From an uncultured Clostridia bacterium (lineage in GTDB: Bacteria > Bacillota > Clostridia > Christensenellales > Borkfalkiaceae): a stretch of DNA of 46,694 nucleotides. A model generated the notes under the pieces. It was not told where the DNA came from. It ran no database searches and saw only the letters and a program-made list of their open reading frames with translations. Position 1 is the first letter of the stretch, and every line of letters begins with the position of its first letter. Made by a program: the position numbers and the translations under genes. Location: positions 109,959-156,652 of the forward strand of contig CANQWN010000003.1 in assembly GCA_947627575.1 (NCBI GenBank), read 5' to 3'. Of this stretch, positions 38,844 through 46,658 are shown one piece after another.

Positions 38844-40367
38844 ATGGCAAAGCGTAAAAAATCAAAAAGCAAAGCGGCGGCGATATTAATTGCGGCGTTG
38901 CTTGCGGCGGTAATAATAGCGGCTATCCTGATTTTTGTATTCAAACCGGAGCTGTTCCATAAATATTTAGGTATAGGCGGGCACAGCTGGGGCGAATGGG
39001 AAAGCTCCGCCGCAAGTTGTCTTGAGGACGGCGAAAAGACCCGCTTATGCTCTGTCTGCGGCGAAAAGCAGAGCGAAGTTATCCCCGCCGTCGGCTCGCA
39101 CACGGGCGAATTTGTGGTTACCGTCCCTCCCACCTGCGGCAAAGCGGGCGTAAAAGCCCGCCACTGCACGGTATGCGGCGCGGACGAAACGCAGACAATT
39201 CCCGCCACGGGTCAGCACCAATTCGGCGACGACGGTAAATGCTCAATCTGCGGGCAGACCGCGTTCGAGGGCAACGCAGAAGGCGCCGCGCAGTCCGGTT
39301 TCTCTATGCATATCATAGATTTGGGCAGATACGCGGGCGACAGTATCTACATAAAAGCCGGTTCTAACGACATACTTATAGACGCAGGTTCCCGCCAGAA
39401 CAGCGCGCCGCTCATCGACGAATATCTCTCGAAGTACGTCACGGACGGCAAGCTGGAATACGTTATCGCCACCCACGCCGACCAAGACCACATTGCCGCG
39501 TTCGTCGGCAGCGGCTCGGGCGCGAACAGGACGGGCATACTTTATAAATACAAAGTGGGTACGTTTATTCAGTTCGACTACGTCAAAAGCGGCAAGCAAG
39601 AGCAGACCCTTTACAACAACTATCTTGCGGCGGTGGAACACGCGCGGCAGGACGGGGCTTCGGTATTTACCGCAAGCCAGTGTTACGATTTAAAGGGGGG
39701 CGCGCAACGTCAGTATTGGCTGAACGAAGAACACACCCTCTCAATGAACATATTGTACAACTACTACTATTACCACCAAAGCAAGGATAACGAAAACGAA
39801 CATTCCGTGGTTACGCTGTTCACGCACGAAACTTCGGAGGGCAAAAAACATTATCTGTTTACGGGCGATCTGGAAGGCGACGGCGAAAGCCGTATGGTGG
39901 ATTACTATTCCGACCCGAATAACAGCAAAAGCGAATACGACGTGCTTCCCGACGTGGATTTCTACAAGGCGGGGCATCACGGCAGTAAAACAAGCAGTTC
40001 GTTAAAGCTGTTAAACGTAATAAAGCCGGAATACGTCGCTATCAGCTGTTGCGCGGGCGCGCCCGAATATACCGTCATTCCGGACAACGTTTTCCCCACG
40101 CGCACGGCGATGGAAAACATATTAAAGTTTACCCAAAACGTGTATGTTACGGGTATCGCAACCGATGTGCCCGCACTTGACGAAGAGGGCAACTTCGGGG
40201 ATAAAGAGTGGGGATATACCCCGTACAACGGCAACATAGTGTTCTATTTCAATTCCACCGGTCAGGCGGAAGGCAAGCCGGAGGGATATTTAAGGTTGTA
40301 TTGCGACAACAGCTTCCTGCCGATAACACAATCCGATTGGTACAAAAAATACCGTCAAACAGCTTAA
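38844..40367 (+). CDS. Membrane-anchored extracellular metallo-beta-lactamase-fold protein with CxxC repeats
   Basis: A 507-residue protein has a cytoplasmic KRKKSKSKAA stretch and one N-terminal membrane helix (about 12-34), then two or three CxxC repeat units (SVCGEKQ, TVCGADET, SICGQTA). A ComEC/Rec2-like metallo-beta-lactamase domain follows, with metal-binding THADQDH and downstream ligands including FTGDLEGD and KAGHHGSKTS. It is probably a secreted-side hydrolase; DNA or nucleotide substrates are possible from family precedent but not shown. The CxxC units resemble those of the lipoprotein at 29584-32033. It starts 2 bp after valS, so it is probably co-transcribed with it despite an unrelated role. 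Confidence 0.85.
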   Translation: MAKRKKSKSKAAAILIAALLAAVIIAAILIFVFKPELFHKYLGIGGHSWGEWESSAASCLEDGEKTRLCSVCGEKQSEVIPAVGSHTGEFVVTVPPTCGKAGVKARHCTVCGADETQTIPATGQHQFGDDGKCSICGQTAFEGNAEGAAQSGFSMHIIDLGRYAGDSIYIKAGSNDILIDAGSRQNSAPLIDEYLSKYVTDGKLEYVIATHADQDHIAAFVGSGSGANRTGILYKYKVGTFIQFDYVKSGKQEQTLYNNYLAAVEHARQDGASVFTASQCYDLKGGAQRQYWLNEEHTLSMNILYNYYYYHQSKDNENEHSVVTLFTHETSEGKKHYLFTGDLEGDGESRMVDYYSDPNNSKSEYDVLPDVDFYKAGHHGSKTSSSLKLLNVIKPEYVAISCCAGAPEYTVIPDNVFPTRTAMENILKFTQNVYVTGIATDVPALDEEGNFGDKEWGYTPYNGNIVFYFNSTGQAEGKPEGYLRLYCDNSFLPITQSDWYKKYRQTA

Positions 40368-40370
40368 TTT

Positions 40371-40403
40371 AACCGCGCCGCTGATTTTACGCGGCGCGGT
40401 TGC
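40371..40403 (+). terminator. Terminator after the metallo-beta-lactamase gene
   Basis: An 11-bp stem (40371-40381 with 40391-40401) begins just after the stop codon. The T-run is weak, which may explain the second hairpin downstream. Confidence 0.7.
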
Positions 40404-40427
40404 GCTATTTCAAGCCGAACTGTTCAA

Positions 40428-40465
40428 AATATGCTCCCGCGGACAAAAGTCCGCGGGAGCATATT
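40428..40465 (+). terminator. Second terminator insulating the CRISPR locus
   Basis: A perfect 17-bp stem (40428-40444 with 40449-40465) with an AAAA loop sits 26 bp after the first one. It belongs to the same design as the hairpin at 29498-29527 (GC stem, AAAA loop). Confidence 0.8.
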
Positions 40466-40492
40466 TAATTACGGATAAATATCAAACGGGTA

Positions 40493-40521
40493 TTTACAAT
40501 ATGCGATAAATGTGATAAAAT
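40493..40521 (+). promoter_or_regulatory. Predicted promoter of cas9-cas1-cas2-csn2
   Basis: TTTACA (40493-40498), a 17-bp spacer and TAAAAT (40516-40521) with an upstream TG. The predicted start near 40528 gives a 5' leader of about 165 nt, which runs across the whole tracrRNA region in the opposite direction. Confidence 0.65.
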
Positions 40522-40548
40522 ATATCTGCGCTGTTATACGGGGGTATA

Positions 40549-40640
40549 GAAAAAGCCCTTCCGTAAAACGGAAGGGTCCTCGCTATATGCGATAAACGGT
40601 CAGAATAAATTTTTATTTGAACTCGTCTTGTTATTCTGTA
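40549..40640 (-). ncRNA. tracrRNA of the type II-A system
   Basis: On the minus strand, a predicted RNA of about 92 nt begins with an anti-repeat (within 40615-40644; GTCTTGTTATTCTGTACTTA is the plus-strand version and matches 18 of 20 bases of the CRISPR repeat). Pairing with the repeat gives a lower stem, a bulge with GA on the crRNA side and GAGU on the tracrRNA side (like the GA/AAGU bulge of the Streptococcus pyogenes pair) and a long upper stem. A nexus-like hairpin (AAUAAA...UUUAUU), a small UCGC/GCGA hairpin and a terminator follow (8-bp stem CCCUUCCG/CGGAAGGG, then UUUUU ending near 40550). It guides Cas9 together with processed crRNA; RNase III would mature the duplex. Confidence 0.88.
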
Positions 40641-40645
40641 CTTAC

Positions 40646-40674
40646 ATATTAACACCGCAAAAACAAAAAGTCAA
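40646..40674 (-). promoter_or_regulatory. Promoter of tracrRNA
   Basis: Minus-strand TTGACT (40669-40674), a 17-bp spacer and TAATAT (40646-40651) predict a start near 40639, at the beginning of the anti-repeat. It lies inside the 5' leader of cas9, just upstream of the cas9 ribosome-binding site. Confidence 0.8.
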
Positions 40675-40691
40675 GCACAAAGGAGAAAAAA

Positions 40692-43600
40692 ATGCCGGAA
40701 TTTTATTTGGGGCTGGATATAGGCACCGATTCCGTCGGCGCGGCTTGCACCGACGGGGATTACAGATTGTTGAGGGCAAAGGGAAAAGATTGCTGGGCGG
40801 TGCGCCTTTTAGATAAGGCGGAATCCGCCGAAAGCCGCCGCGGATACCGCACGGCGCGCAGGCGTTTACAGCGCCGCAGACAGCGCATAGCGCTTTTGCA
40901 GGAAATTTTCGCGCCGTTTATGACGGACGAAAACTTTTTTCTGCGGCTTAAAAACAGCGGCTATCTTGAAGAGGATAAGGCGCAGGGGTTAAATTCGCCG
41001 TACGCGGTTTTTGCGGACGCAGATTATACGGATAAGCAGTTCTATGCGGAATTCCCCACGATATTCCACTTGCGGCAAAGGCTTATCGAAAGGGGTTCTT
41101 CCGATTTGCGCCTCTATTATCTTGCCATGCACCACATAGTAAGGTATCGCGGGCACTTTCTGTTCGACGGGGATTCCGTCAGCGACACGCGCGACATAGC
41201 GGCGCTTTTTGAAGAATTTAACAATATTTCCGCAAACGTTTCGGAAGAGCCGATTGTTCTCGACGCCGCCAAAGCCGTTGATTTGAAAAATCTTTTTACC
41301 GATCAAACTTTAAAATCCAACGATAAAAAGACCAGATGCCTGCAACTTTTCGGTAGCGACAAACGCATAAAGGAAGTTATAACTTTCATTCTCGGTTACA
41401 AGGGCAATCCTTCCAAAGTTTTCGGCGGGTACGAGGAAGAAAAAAGTTTTTCTTTCGATATTCCCGACGAGGAATTTGCCGCCAAAGCCGAAGTTTTCGG
41501 CGACGATTTTGCGCTTTTGGATTGCATGCGCAAAATTTACAATTGCATGCGCTTTGAAAAGATTTTGCACGATTGTTCCACCGTTTCGGAGGCGATGATA
41601 AGTATTTACGAAACCCACCGCGCCGACCTCAAAGACCTTAAACGGCTTTTGGGCTATTACCCGCGCGAACTTTACGTAAAAATTTTGAAGAGGGCGGACC
41701 AAAAGAACAATTACGCGAATTACATAGGCTATACAAAGCCGCAGAAAAAGAAGATAAACGTAAAAAAATGCTCTTACGACGATTTTATCAAATATCTTAA
41801 AACCGAACTTGCCCAACCGCCCGCAGACGCGGAAGGACGGGAACTTTACGCGAAGATTTACGAAAGGATAGAGGAAAAAACTTTTCTGCCTAAAATACTC
41901 AACGCGGATAACGGCACTTTCCCCCACCAGATAAATTTGGCGGAATTGGATAAAATACTTGAAAATTTAAAGCGCGACTTCCCCGCTTTCGCCCAAAAGG
42001 ACGTGGACGGGTTAAGCCCTGCGGAAAAAATACGCCAGCTGTTCAAATTCAGGGTGCCTTACTACGTAGGTCCGCTTAACGCCCACGGAGAGCACGCATG
42101 GATTGTCAAGCGCGAGGAACGCCCCATTACGCCCTGGAATTTCAAGGACGTGGTGGACGAGGAAAAATCCGCGGAAGAATTTATCCGCCGTATGACAAAC
42201 AGGTGCACCTATCTCATCTGCGAATACGTTTTGCCCAAATACTCTATGTATTATCAGGCTTTCGATACGCTTAACCAACTTAATAAACTTAAAATAAACG
42301 GCGAACTTATTTCCACGCCGCTTAAGCAGCAACTTTTCAACGAGCTGTTCTTGAAATACTCCAAAGTTTCCGATAAAAGGATAAAGGACTATCTTAAATC
42401 TCACGGCTTTTCATCGGAAGGTTCCGAAATAATTCTTTCCGGCAAGGACGGCGATTTTAACGCCTCTATGAGCGCGTATATAACTTTTTACAAAAAATTC
42501 GGGGATATGGTAAACCGCCGCCCCGATATATTCGAAAACATAATTTTATGGCACACGTTAAACACCGACAAAAATCTTGTGGAAAGGTCCATAACCGCAA
42601 ACTACGGCGATATACCGCAGATTGCGGAAAATATCAAATGGCTGAAAGGGCTTACCCAATTCACTAAATTCGGCAGGCTTTCCCATAAGTTCCTCTGCGG
42701 GCTTTCGGGCGGGGAAAACCCGGTAACCCGCGCGCCGTACACCATCCTCGGCGAGCTGTACAACACTTCTATGAACCTGAACGAAATTCTCTATTCGGAA
42801 AAGTACAACTTCCTCGAAGCCATCAAGCGTGAAAACGGGGAACTATCCGAAGAAGTTACCTACGAGGACGTGAAAAATCTTTACGTCTCTCCTGCCGTAC
42901 GCCGCGGCATATGGCAGGCTTTGAAGATGGTTGACGAATACGTGGCGGCGATAGGCAGGGCGCCGGATAAAATTTTCGTGGAAGTAACCCGCCACGACGA
43001 GGAAGAGAAAAAGCGCACCGTTTCCCGCAAGAAACAGCTTATCGAACTGTATTCCGGCGTTAAGGACTGCGACGATTTGTACGAACAGCTTATAAACAAA
43101 TCGGAAAGCGATTTGCAAAGCGACAGACTGTATCTGTATTTCAGGCAGTTGGGCAGATGTATGTACTCCGGCAAAAAGATAGATCCCGCCGAGCTGAAAA
43201 CAGACGTTTACGATATAGACCATATCATTCCGCAGTCTATCGTAAAGGACGACAGTTTGGATAACAGGGTGCTTGTTCTGCGCGAAAAGAATATGGTAAA
43301 AAGCGATAACTATCCCTTGCCGGAAGGTTTAAGCGATCAGCAAAAATTCTGGAAAATTCTCCGCGACCTCCATCTGATAAGCAACGAAAAGTATACCCGC
43401 CTTACGCGGCGCAACCCTTTGACGGATGAAGAAATAAACAGCTTTATAAACCGCCAGCTTACTTTCACTAACCAAACGGCAAAAGCCGTTGCCGAATTGC
43501 TTGCGCGCAAATTCGAAGGGAAGAATACAAAAATTGTATACAGCAAGGCTTCCGCCGTGTCGGAATTCAGGCATAAATTTTCCATAGTAAAATGCCGCGA

Positions 43601-44696
43601 AACAAACGATTTGCACCACGCCCGCGACGCGTATCTGAATATAGTTGTAGGCAATGTGTATAACGTGCGCTTCGGCAGACTGCGCGATTATTACTATAAA
43701 AACAAAGACGGAGACCCGAGGCGCATAAACCTCGATAAACTGTTTACTTATGATATCAAAGGCGCGTGGAACAAAGATTCATTGCCGTTGGTAATGAAAA
43801 CCGTTGCCCGAAACAGCATAAAAGTTACAAGTTTCCCCCACGTATATAACGGAAAATTTTACGACGAAACAGTATATTCCCACAACGACAGCGGGTTGGA
43901 CGCGCCGAGGAAGGGCAAGGGCGTTCTTTCAGACGTAAAAAAATACGGCGGCTACGGTTCGCTTAAAACTGCGTATTTTTCAATCGTGGAATCGGTAGAT
44001 AAGAAGGGGCGTGCCATAAAGACTATAGAACGCATACCCGTGCTTACTGAATATAATTGCCGCGGTAACGCCGATAAACTTATTGCCTATCTGGAAGCGC
44101 AGGGCTTAAAATCTCCCCGCTTTATAGTTGAAAAGTTGCGCATAAAAACGCTTGTAAAAGTAAACGGTTTCCCCTGCTATATAGCCGGCATAACGGGTAA
44201 TCAAATAGTTTTGCACAATGCGGTGCAGTGGTATACTGACGGGGAGACGGACAGGTACGTAAAGGCGCTTTTAAAGGTTGCCGGCAAACAGTGGAGCGAA
44301 GAGGAGAAGCTGTGGGAAAGTTATCCCCTGCAGGTAAACCGCCTCGGCGAAATAAAGTACAGCGTCACCCGCGCCGATAACGAAAAACTTTATCGCGCCG
44401 TCTTAAATCAGCTATGCAGAAAGGAATATTCGGGAATTTCTTCAACGCGAACCTTTAAAGCAAAACTTGAAAATCTTGAACAAAGTTTTTTAAGCCTTTC
44501 CGTTTATGAACAGGTTTTAACGCTTATAAGCATAATAAAGTTTCTTAAATGCGATTCGCAACTCGTTGATTTATCTGTATTTGGCGAAGGTAAAGAATGC
44601 GGGAAAATACGTATAAACAAAAACATAACCGAAGTAGATTTCCGCATAGTGCATCAGTCTACCTGCGGACTTGACGAGCGGGAAATTAAAGTATAA
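40692..44696 (+). CDS. cas9: CRISPR-associated endonuclease Cas9 (type II-A)
   Basis: Cas9 is the RNA-guided double-strand DNA endonuclease. The 1334-residue protein shows RuvC-I with D9 (YLGLDIGTDSVG), the arginine-rich bridge helix (ESRRGYRTARRRLQRRRQR), RuvC-II with E764 (FVEVTR), HNH with H844 (DIDHIIPQS) and N867, and RuvC-III with H976 and D979 (LHHARDAYLN). These line up with D10, E762, H840, N863, H983 and D986 of SpCas9, so both nuclease sites look active. The C-terminus (VHQSTCGLDE) aligns with the SpCas9 PAM-interacting end; at the two PAM-reading positions it has K1305 and R1307 where SpCas9 has R1333 and R1335. AAGGAG precedes the ATG. cas1 overlaps its stop by one base. Confidence 0.98.
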   Translation: MPEFYLGLDIGTDSVGAACTDGDYRLLRAKGKDCWAVRLLDKAESAESRRGYRTARRRLQRRRQRIALLQEIFAPFMTDENFFLRLKNSGYLEEDKAQGLNSPYAVFADADYTDKQFYAEFPTIFHLRQRLIERGSSDLRLYYLAMHHIVRYRGHFLFDGDSVSDTRDIAALFEEFNNISANVSEEPIVLDAAKAVDLKNLFTDQTLKSNDKKTRCLQLFGSDKRIKEVITFILGYKGNPSKVFGGYEEEKSFSFDIPDEEFAAKAEVFGDDFALLDCMRKIYNCMRFEKILHDCSTVSEAMISIYETHRADLKDLKRLLGYYPRELYVKILKRADQKNNYANYIGYTKPQKKKINVKKCSYDDFIKYLKTELAQPPADAEGRELYAKIYERIEEKTFLPKILNADNGTFPHQINLAELDKILENLKRDFPAFAQKDVDGLSPAEKIRQLFKFRVPYYVGPLNAHGEHAWIVKREERPITPWNFKDVVDEEKSAEEFIRRMTNRCTYLICEYVLPKYSMYYQAFDTLNQLNKLKINGELISTPLKQQLFNELFLKYSKVSDKRIKDYLKSHGFSSEGSEIILSGKDGDFNASMSAYITFYKKFGDMVNRRPDIFENIILWHTLNTDKNLVERSITANYGDIPQIAENIKWLKGLTQFTKFGRLSHKFLCGLSGGENPVTRAPYTILGELYNTSMNLNEILYSEKYNFLEAIKRENGELSEEVTYEDVKNLYVSPAVRRGIWQALKMVDEYVAAIGRAPDKIFVEVTRHDEEEKKRTVSRKKQLIELYSGVKDCDDLYEQLINKSESDLQSDRLYLYFRQLGRCMYSGKKIDPAELKTDVYDIDHIIPQSIVKDDSLDNRVLVLREKNMVKSDNYPLPEGLSDQQKFWKILRDLHLISNEKYTRLTRRNPLTDEEINSFINRQLTFTNQTAKAVAELLARKFEGKNTKIVYSKASAVSEFRHKFSIVKCRETNDLHHARDAYLNIVVGNVYNVRFGRLRDYYYKNKDGDPRRINLDKLFTYDIKGAWNKDSLPLVMKTVARNSIKVTSFPHVYNGKFYDETVYSHNDSGLDAPRKGKGVLSDVKKYGGYGSLKTAYFSIVESVDKKGRAIKTIERIPVLTEYNCRGNADKLIAYLEAQGLKSPRFIVEKLRIKTLVKVNGFPCYIAGITGNQIVLHNAVQWYTDGETDRYVKALLKVAGKQWSEEEKLWESYPLQVNRLGEIKYSVTRADNEKLYRAVLNQLCRKEYSGISSTRTFKAKLENLEQSFLSLSVYEQVLTLISIIKFLKCDSQLVDLSVFGEGKECGKIRINKNITEVDFRIVHQSTCGLDEREIKV

Positions 44697-45568
44697 TGGG
44701 TTTCAGGACGGTGATAATAAATTCCCGCGCCAAGCTGGAATTCCGTCTGGACAGCGTTATAGTGCGCGGCGAGGGCGAAAAGAGAATTTTCGTAAACGAA
44801 ATTAACACCATTATCGTACAAAGCACGGCGGTATCGCTTACCGCCGCGCTGTTGTGCGAACTTACAAAACGCAACATAAAAGTTATTTTCTGCGACGAAA
44901 AGTGCAACCCTTCTTCCGAATTGTTGCCTTATTACGGCTCTTTCAATACCGCAAAAAAATATCGGCAGCAATGTTGCTGGCAGGAGGACGTAAAGGGCAG
45001 GGTGTGGAGTAGGATAATCCGCAAAAAAATACTTTGCCAGGCGGAATTGCTCACCGCAAGCGGCTTTAATGTGCAGGCGGATATGTTAAAATCCTATGCG
45101 GACGAGTTACAGCCGGACGACGTTACAAACCGTGAGGGGCATGCCGCAAAAGTGTACTTCAACTGTATTCTCGGCGAAGACAATTCAAGGGGGAGCGACG
45201 GGTTTTTAAACGGCTGCCTCAATTACGGATATGCGGTTCTGCTTTCCGCATGCAACAGGGAAATAGTTGCTGCCGGGTATTGCACGCAACTTGGGATATG
45301 GCATTGCAACGAATTTAACGAATTCAATCTCGGTTGCGACGTAATGGAACCTTTGCGTACGATAGCGGACAGGCAAGCGCTTGCGTTAGAGGATGGCGAC
45401 GAAGGGTTTAAGCGCAAAATGGCGGATATTTTAAATGCGGAGGTGCTTTTCGGGGATAAAAACACCACGATGGACGTAGCCATTAGGGGGTATGTGCGCA
45501 GCGTGCTGTGCGCCCTGAACGAAGGGGATGAAAATCTTATAGTTTTCCCCGAATATCTTAAAGTATGA
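44696..45568 (+). CDS. cas1: CRISPR adaptation integrase Cas1
   Basis: Cas1 is the metal-dependent integrase that inserts spacers with Cas2. The 290-residue protein starts MGFRTVIINS, as in type II-A Cas1. It has the active-site residues E147 (REGHAAKVYF), H203 (GIWHCNEFN) and D215/E218 (CDVMEPLR). The length matches the family. Its ATG shares a base with the cas9 stop (TAATG), and its stop overlaps cas2. Confidence 0.96.
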   Translation: MGFRTVIINSRAKLEFRLDSVIVRGEGEKRIFVNEINTIIVQSTAVSLTAALLCELTKRNIKVIFCDEKCNPSSELLPYYGSFNTAKKYRQQCCWQEDVKGRVWSRIIRKKILCQAELLTASGFNVQADMLKSYADELQPDDVTNREGHAAKVYFNCILGEDNSRGSDGFLNGCLNYGYAVLLSACNREIVAAGYCTQLGIWHCNEFNEFNLGCDVMEPLRTIADRQALALEDGDEGFKRKMADILNAEVLFGDKNTTMDVAIRGYVRSVLCALNEGDENLIVFPEYLKV

Positions 45569-45885
45569 ATTTTAAGTTTATGAGATTGCTGGTTTTTTTC
45601 GATTTGCCTATGCTTACAGATAAGGACAGGCGCGAATATACAAAATTTCGCAAATATCTTATACGCAACGGCTTTATCATGATGCAAAAATCCGTATATT
45701 CCAAACTTGTCATAAATAATGTGGTAAGCGCGGCGGTAAAACAGCGCATACGCAACAATCTGCCCGCCGACGGAATAGTGGAATTGTTGGAAATTACCGA
45801 AAATCAGTTTTCGAGGATAGAATACCTTATAGGCGAAGAGCAACAGCTTGTGATAGATTCCGCCGACAGGCTGATAGAGTTGTAA
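45565..45885 (+). CDS. cas2: CRISPR adaptation protein Cas2
   Basis: Cas2 is the dimeric scaffold of the Cas1-Cas2 integrase. The 106-residue protein has the typical N-terminal beta strand ending VFFDLP (D13). It continues YTKFRKYLIRNGFIMMQKSVYSK, as in type II-A Cas2. The start MNFKFMRLL parallels the MSYRYMRMI start of streptococcal homologues, favouring 45565 over an ATG five codons later. Its start overlaps cas1 (ATGA); csn2 begins 2 bp after the stop. Confidence 0.94.
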   Translation: MNFKFMRLLVFFDLPMLTDKDRREYTKFRKYLIRNGFIMMQKSVYSKLVINNVVSAAVKQRIRNNLPADGIVELLEITENQFSRIEYLIGEEQQLVIDSADRLIEL

Positions 45886-45887
45886 TT

Positions 45888-46586
45888 ATGGAAAAAGCGA
45901 TAGAAGTTTATCATTATAAGTTGGAAACCCCGCTTGAAATCAATCCGGAAAGCGTTCAACTGCTTATAGTTGAAAACACATCGGCATTTTTCGGGTTTGT
46001 TTCCGAACTTGACAGTATGTTAAACGGTGGGGAGGGCGGCTTTCATTTTGTGTGCGGAGGAAGCGAAATTTCGCCTGATTGCGGCGTTATCGTGTGCGAT
46101 TGCTTCCATTTCGATTTAAACGATAAAAAAATTTTAAATCTTCTTGCAAAAAAATTATCCGCCTTTTGTATCGGCGGTGAAATGCAGTACGATTTAAACG
46201 AAGTAAACGCAAAAACAGTCGGCTTCCTCGAAAAGTTGTTCTCCGGGTTCCCGTTTTTGTTGGGTTATACCGAACCTTCCGTTGAAGATTTACTTAAATG
46301 CTACGGCGTACGCTTTGAAAAAACTTATGAAACTTTAACCGAAAAGATAATCTGCTTTATAAACGCCATGGCAGAGTTAAAGGGCAGTAAGTTCTTTGTA
46401 TTCGTAAATTTAAAAAGTCTTTTAAGCGATAGCTGTTTACAGGCGCTTTACAAGCATTGCGCTTTGGAAAAGGTTGGTTTGCTTTTGGTGGAAAGTTTTA
46501 AAGTCCGCCCGCTTTTAAAAGAGGAAAGGGCAGTTATAATTACGGAAGATTTGTGCGAAATTCTTGAAAATTATAATAAAAAGTAG
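45888..46586 (+). CDS. csn2: CRISPR adaptation protein Csn2
   Basis: Csn2 is the ring-forming DNA-end-binding protein that defines subtype II-A and is needed for spacer acquisition. The 232-residue product has the expected length and secondary-structure pattern, with an N-terminal strand set, PFLLGYTEPSVEDLLKCYGVRF and a C-terminal KFFVFVNLKSLLS strand region. Sequence conservation in the family is low, so the assignment also rests on its position after cas2. Its last codons overlap a promoter that reads into the array. Confidence 0.88.
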   Translation: MEKAIEVYHYKLETPLEINPESVQLLIVENTSAFFGFVSELDSMLNGGEGGFHFVCGGSEISPDCGVIVCDCFHFDLNDKKILNLLAKKLSAFCIGGEMQYDLNEVNAKTVGFLEKLFSGFPFLLGYTEPSVEDLLKCYGVRFEKTYETLTEKIICFINAMAELKGSKFFVFVNLKSLLSDSCLQALYKHCALEKVGLLLVESFKVRPLLKEERAVIITEDLCEILENYNKK

Positions 46587-46592
46587 TATAAT
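46564..46592 (+). promoter_or_regulatory. Promoter for pre-crRNA, overlapping the csn2 end
   Basis: TTGAAA (46564-46569) lies within the csn2 end, followed by a 17-bp spacer and a perfect TATAAT (46587-46592). The predicted start near 46599 gives about 60 nt of leader RNA before the first repeat. Confidence 0.8.
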
Positions 46593-46658
46593 ATCAATAA
46601 AAGGCTTAATTATTTGATAACCGTACCGTCAATACGCACTTTCACGCCTCAATTTGAG
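46593..46658 (+). other. CRISPR leader ending in ATTTGAG
   Basis: An AT-rich leader between csn2 and the array. It ends with ATTTGAG (46652-46658) directly abutting the first repeat. That heptamer is the leader-anchoring sequence reported for some streptococcal type II-A arrays, where it directs polarised spacer integration. Confidence 0.75.

Noticed and set aside
40615-40644. A possible degenerate CRISPR repeat upstream of cas9
   Set aside because: It is a single copy with a matching tail, own promoter and terminator on the minus strand, so it is the tracrRNA anti-repeat and not an array unit.
40692-46586. Subtype II-C or II-B assignment
   Set aside because: csn2 follows cas2, no cas4 is present, and the repeat and leader match subtype II-A.
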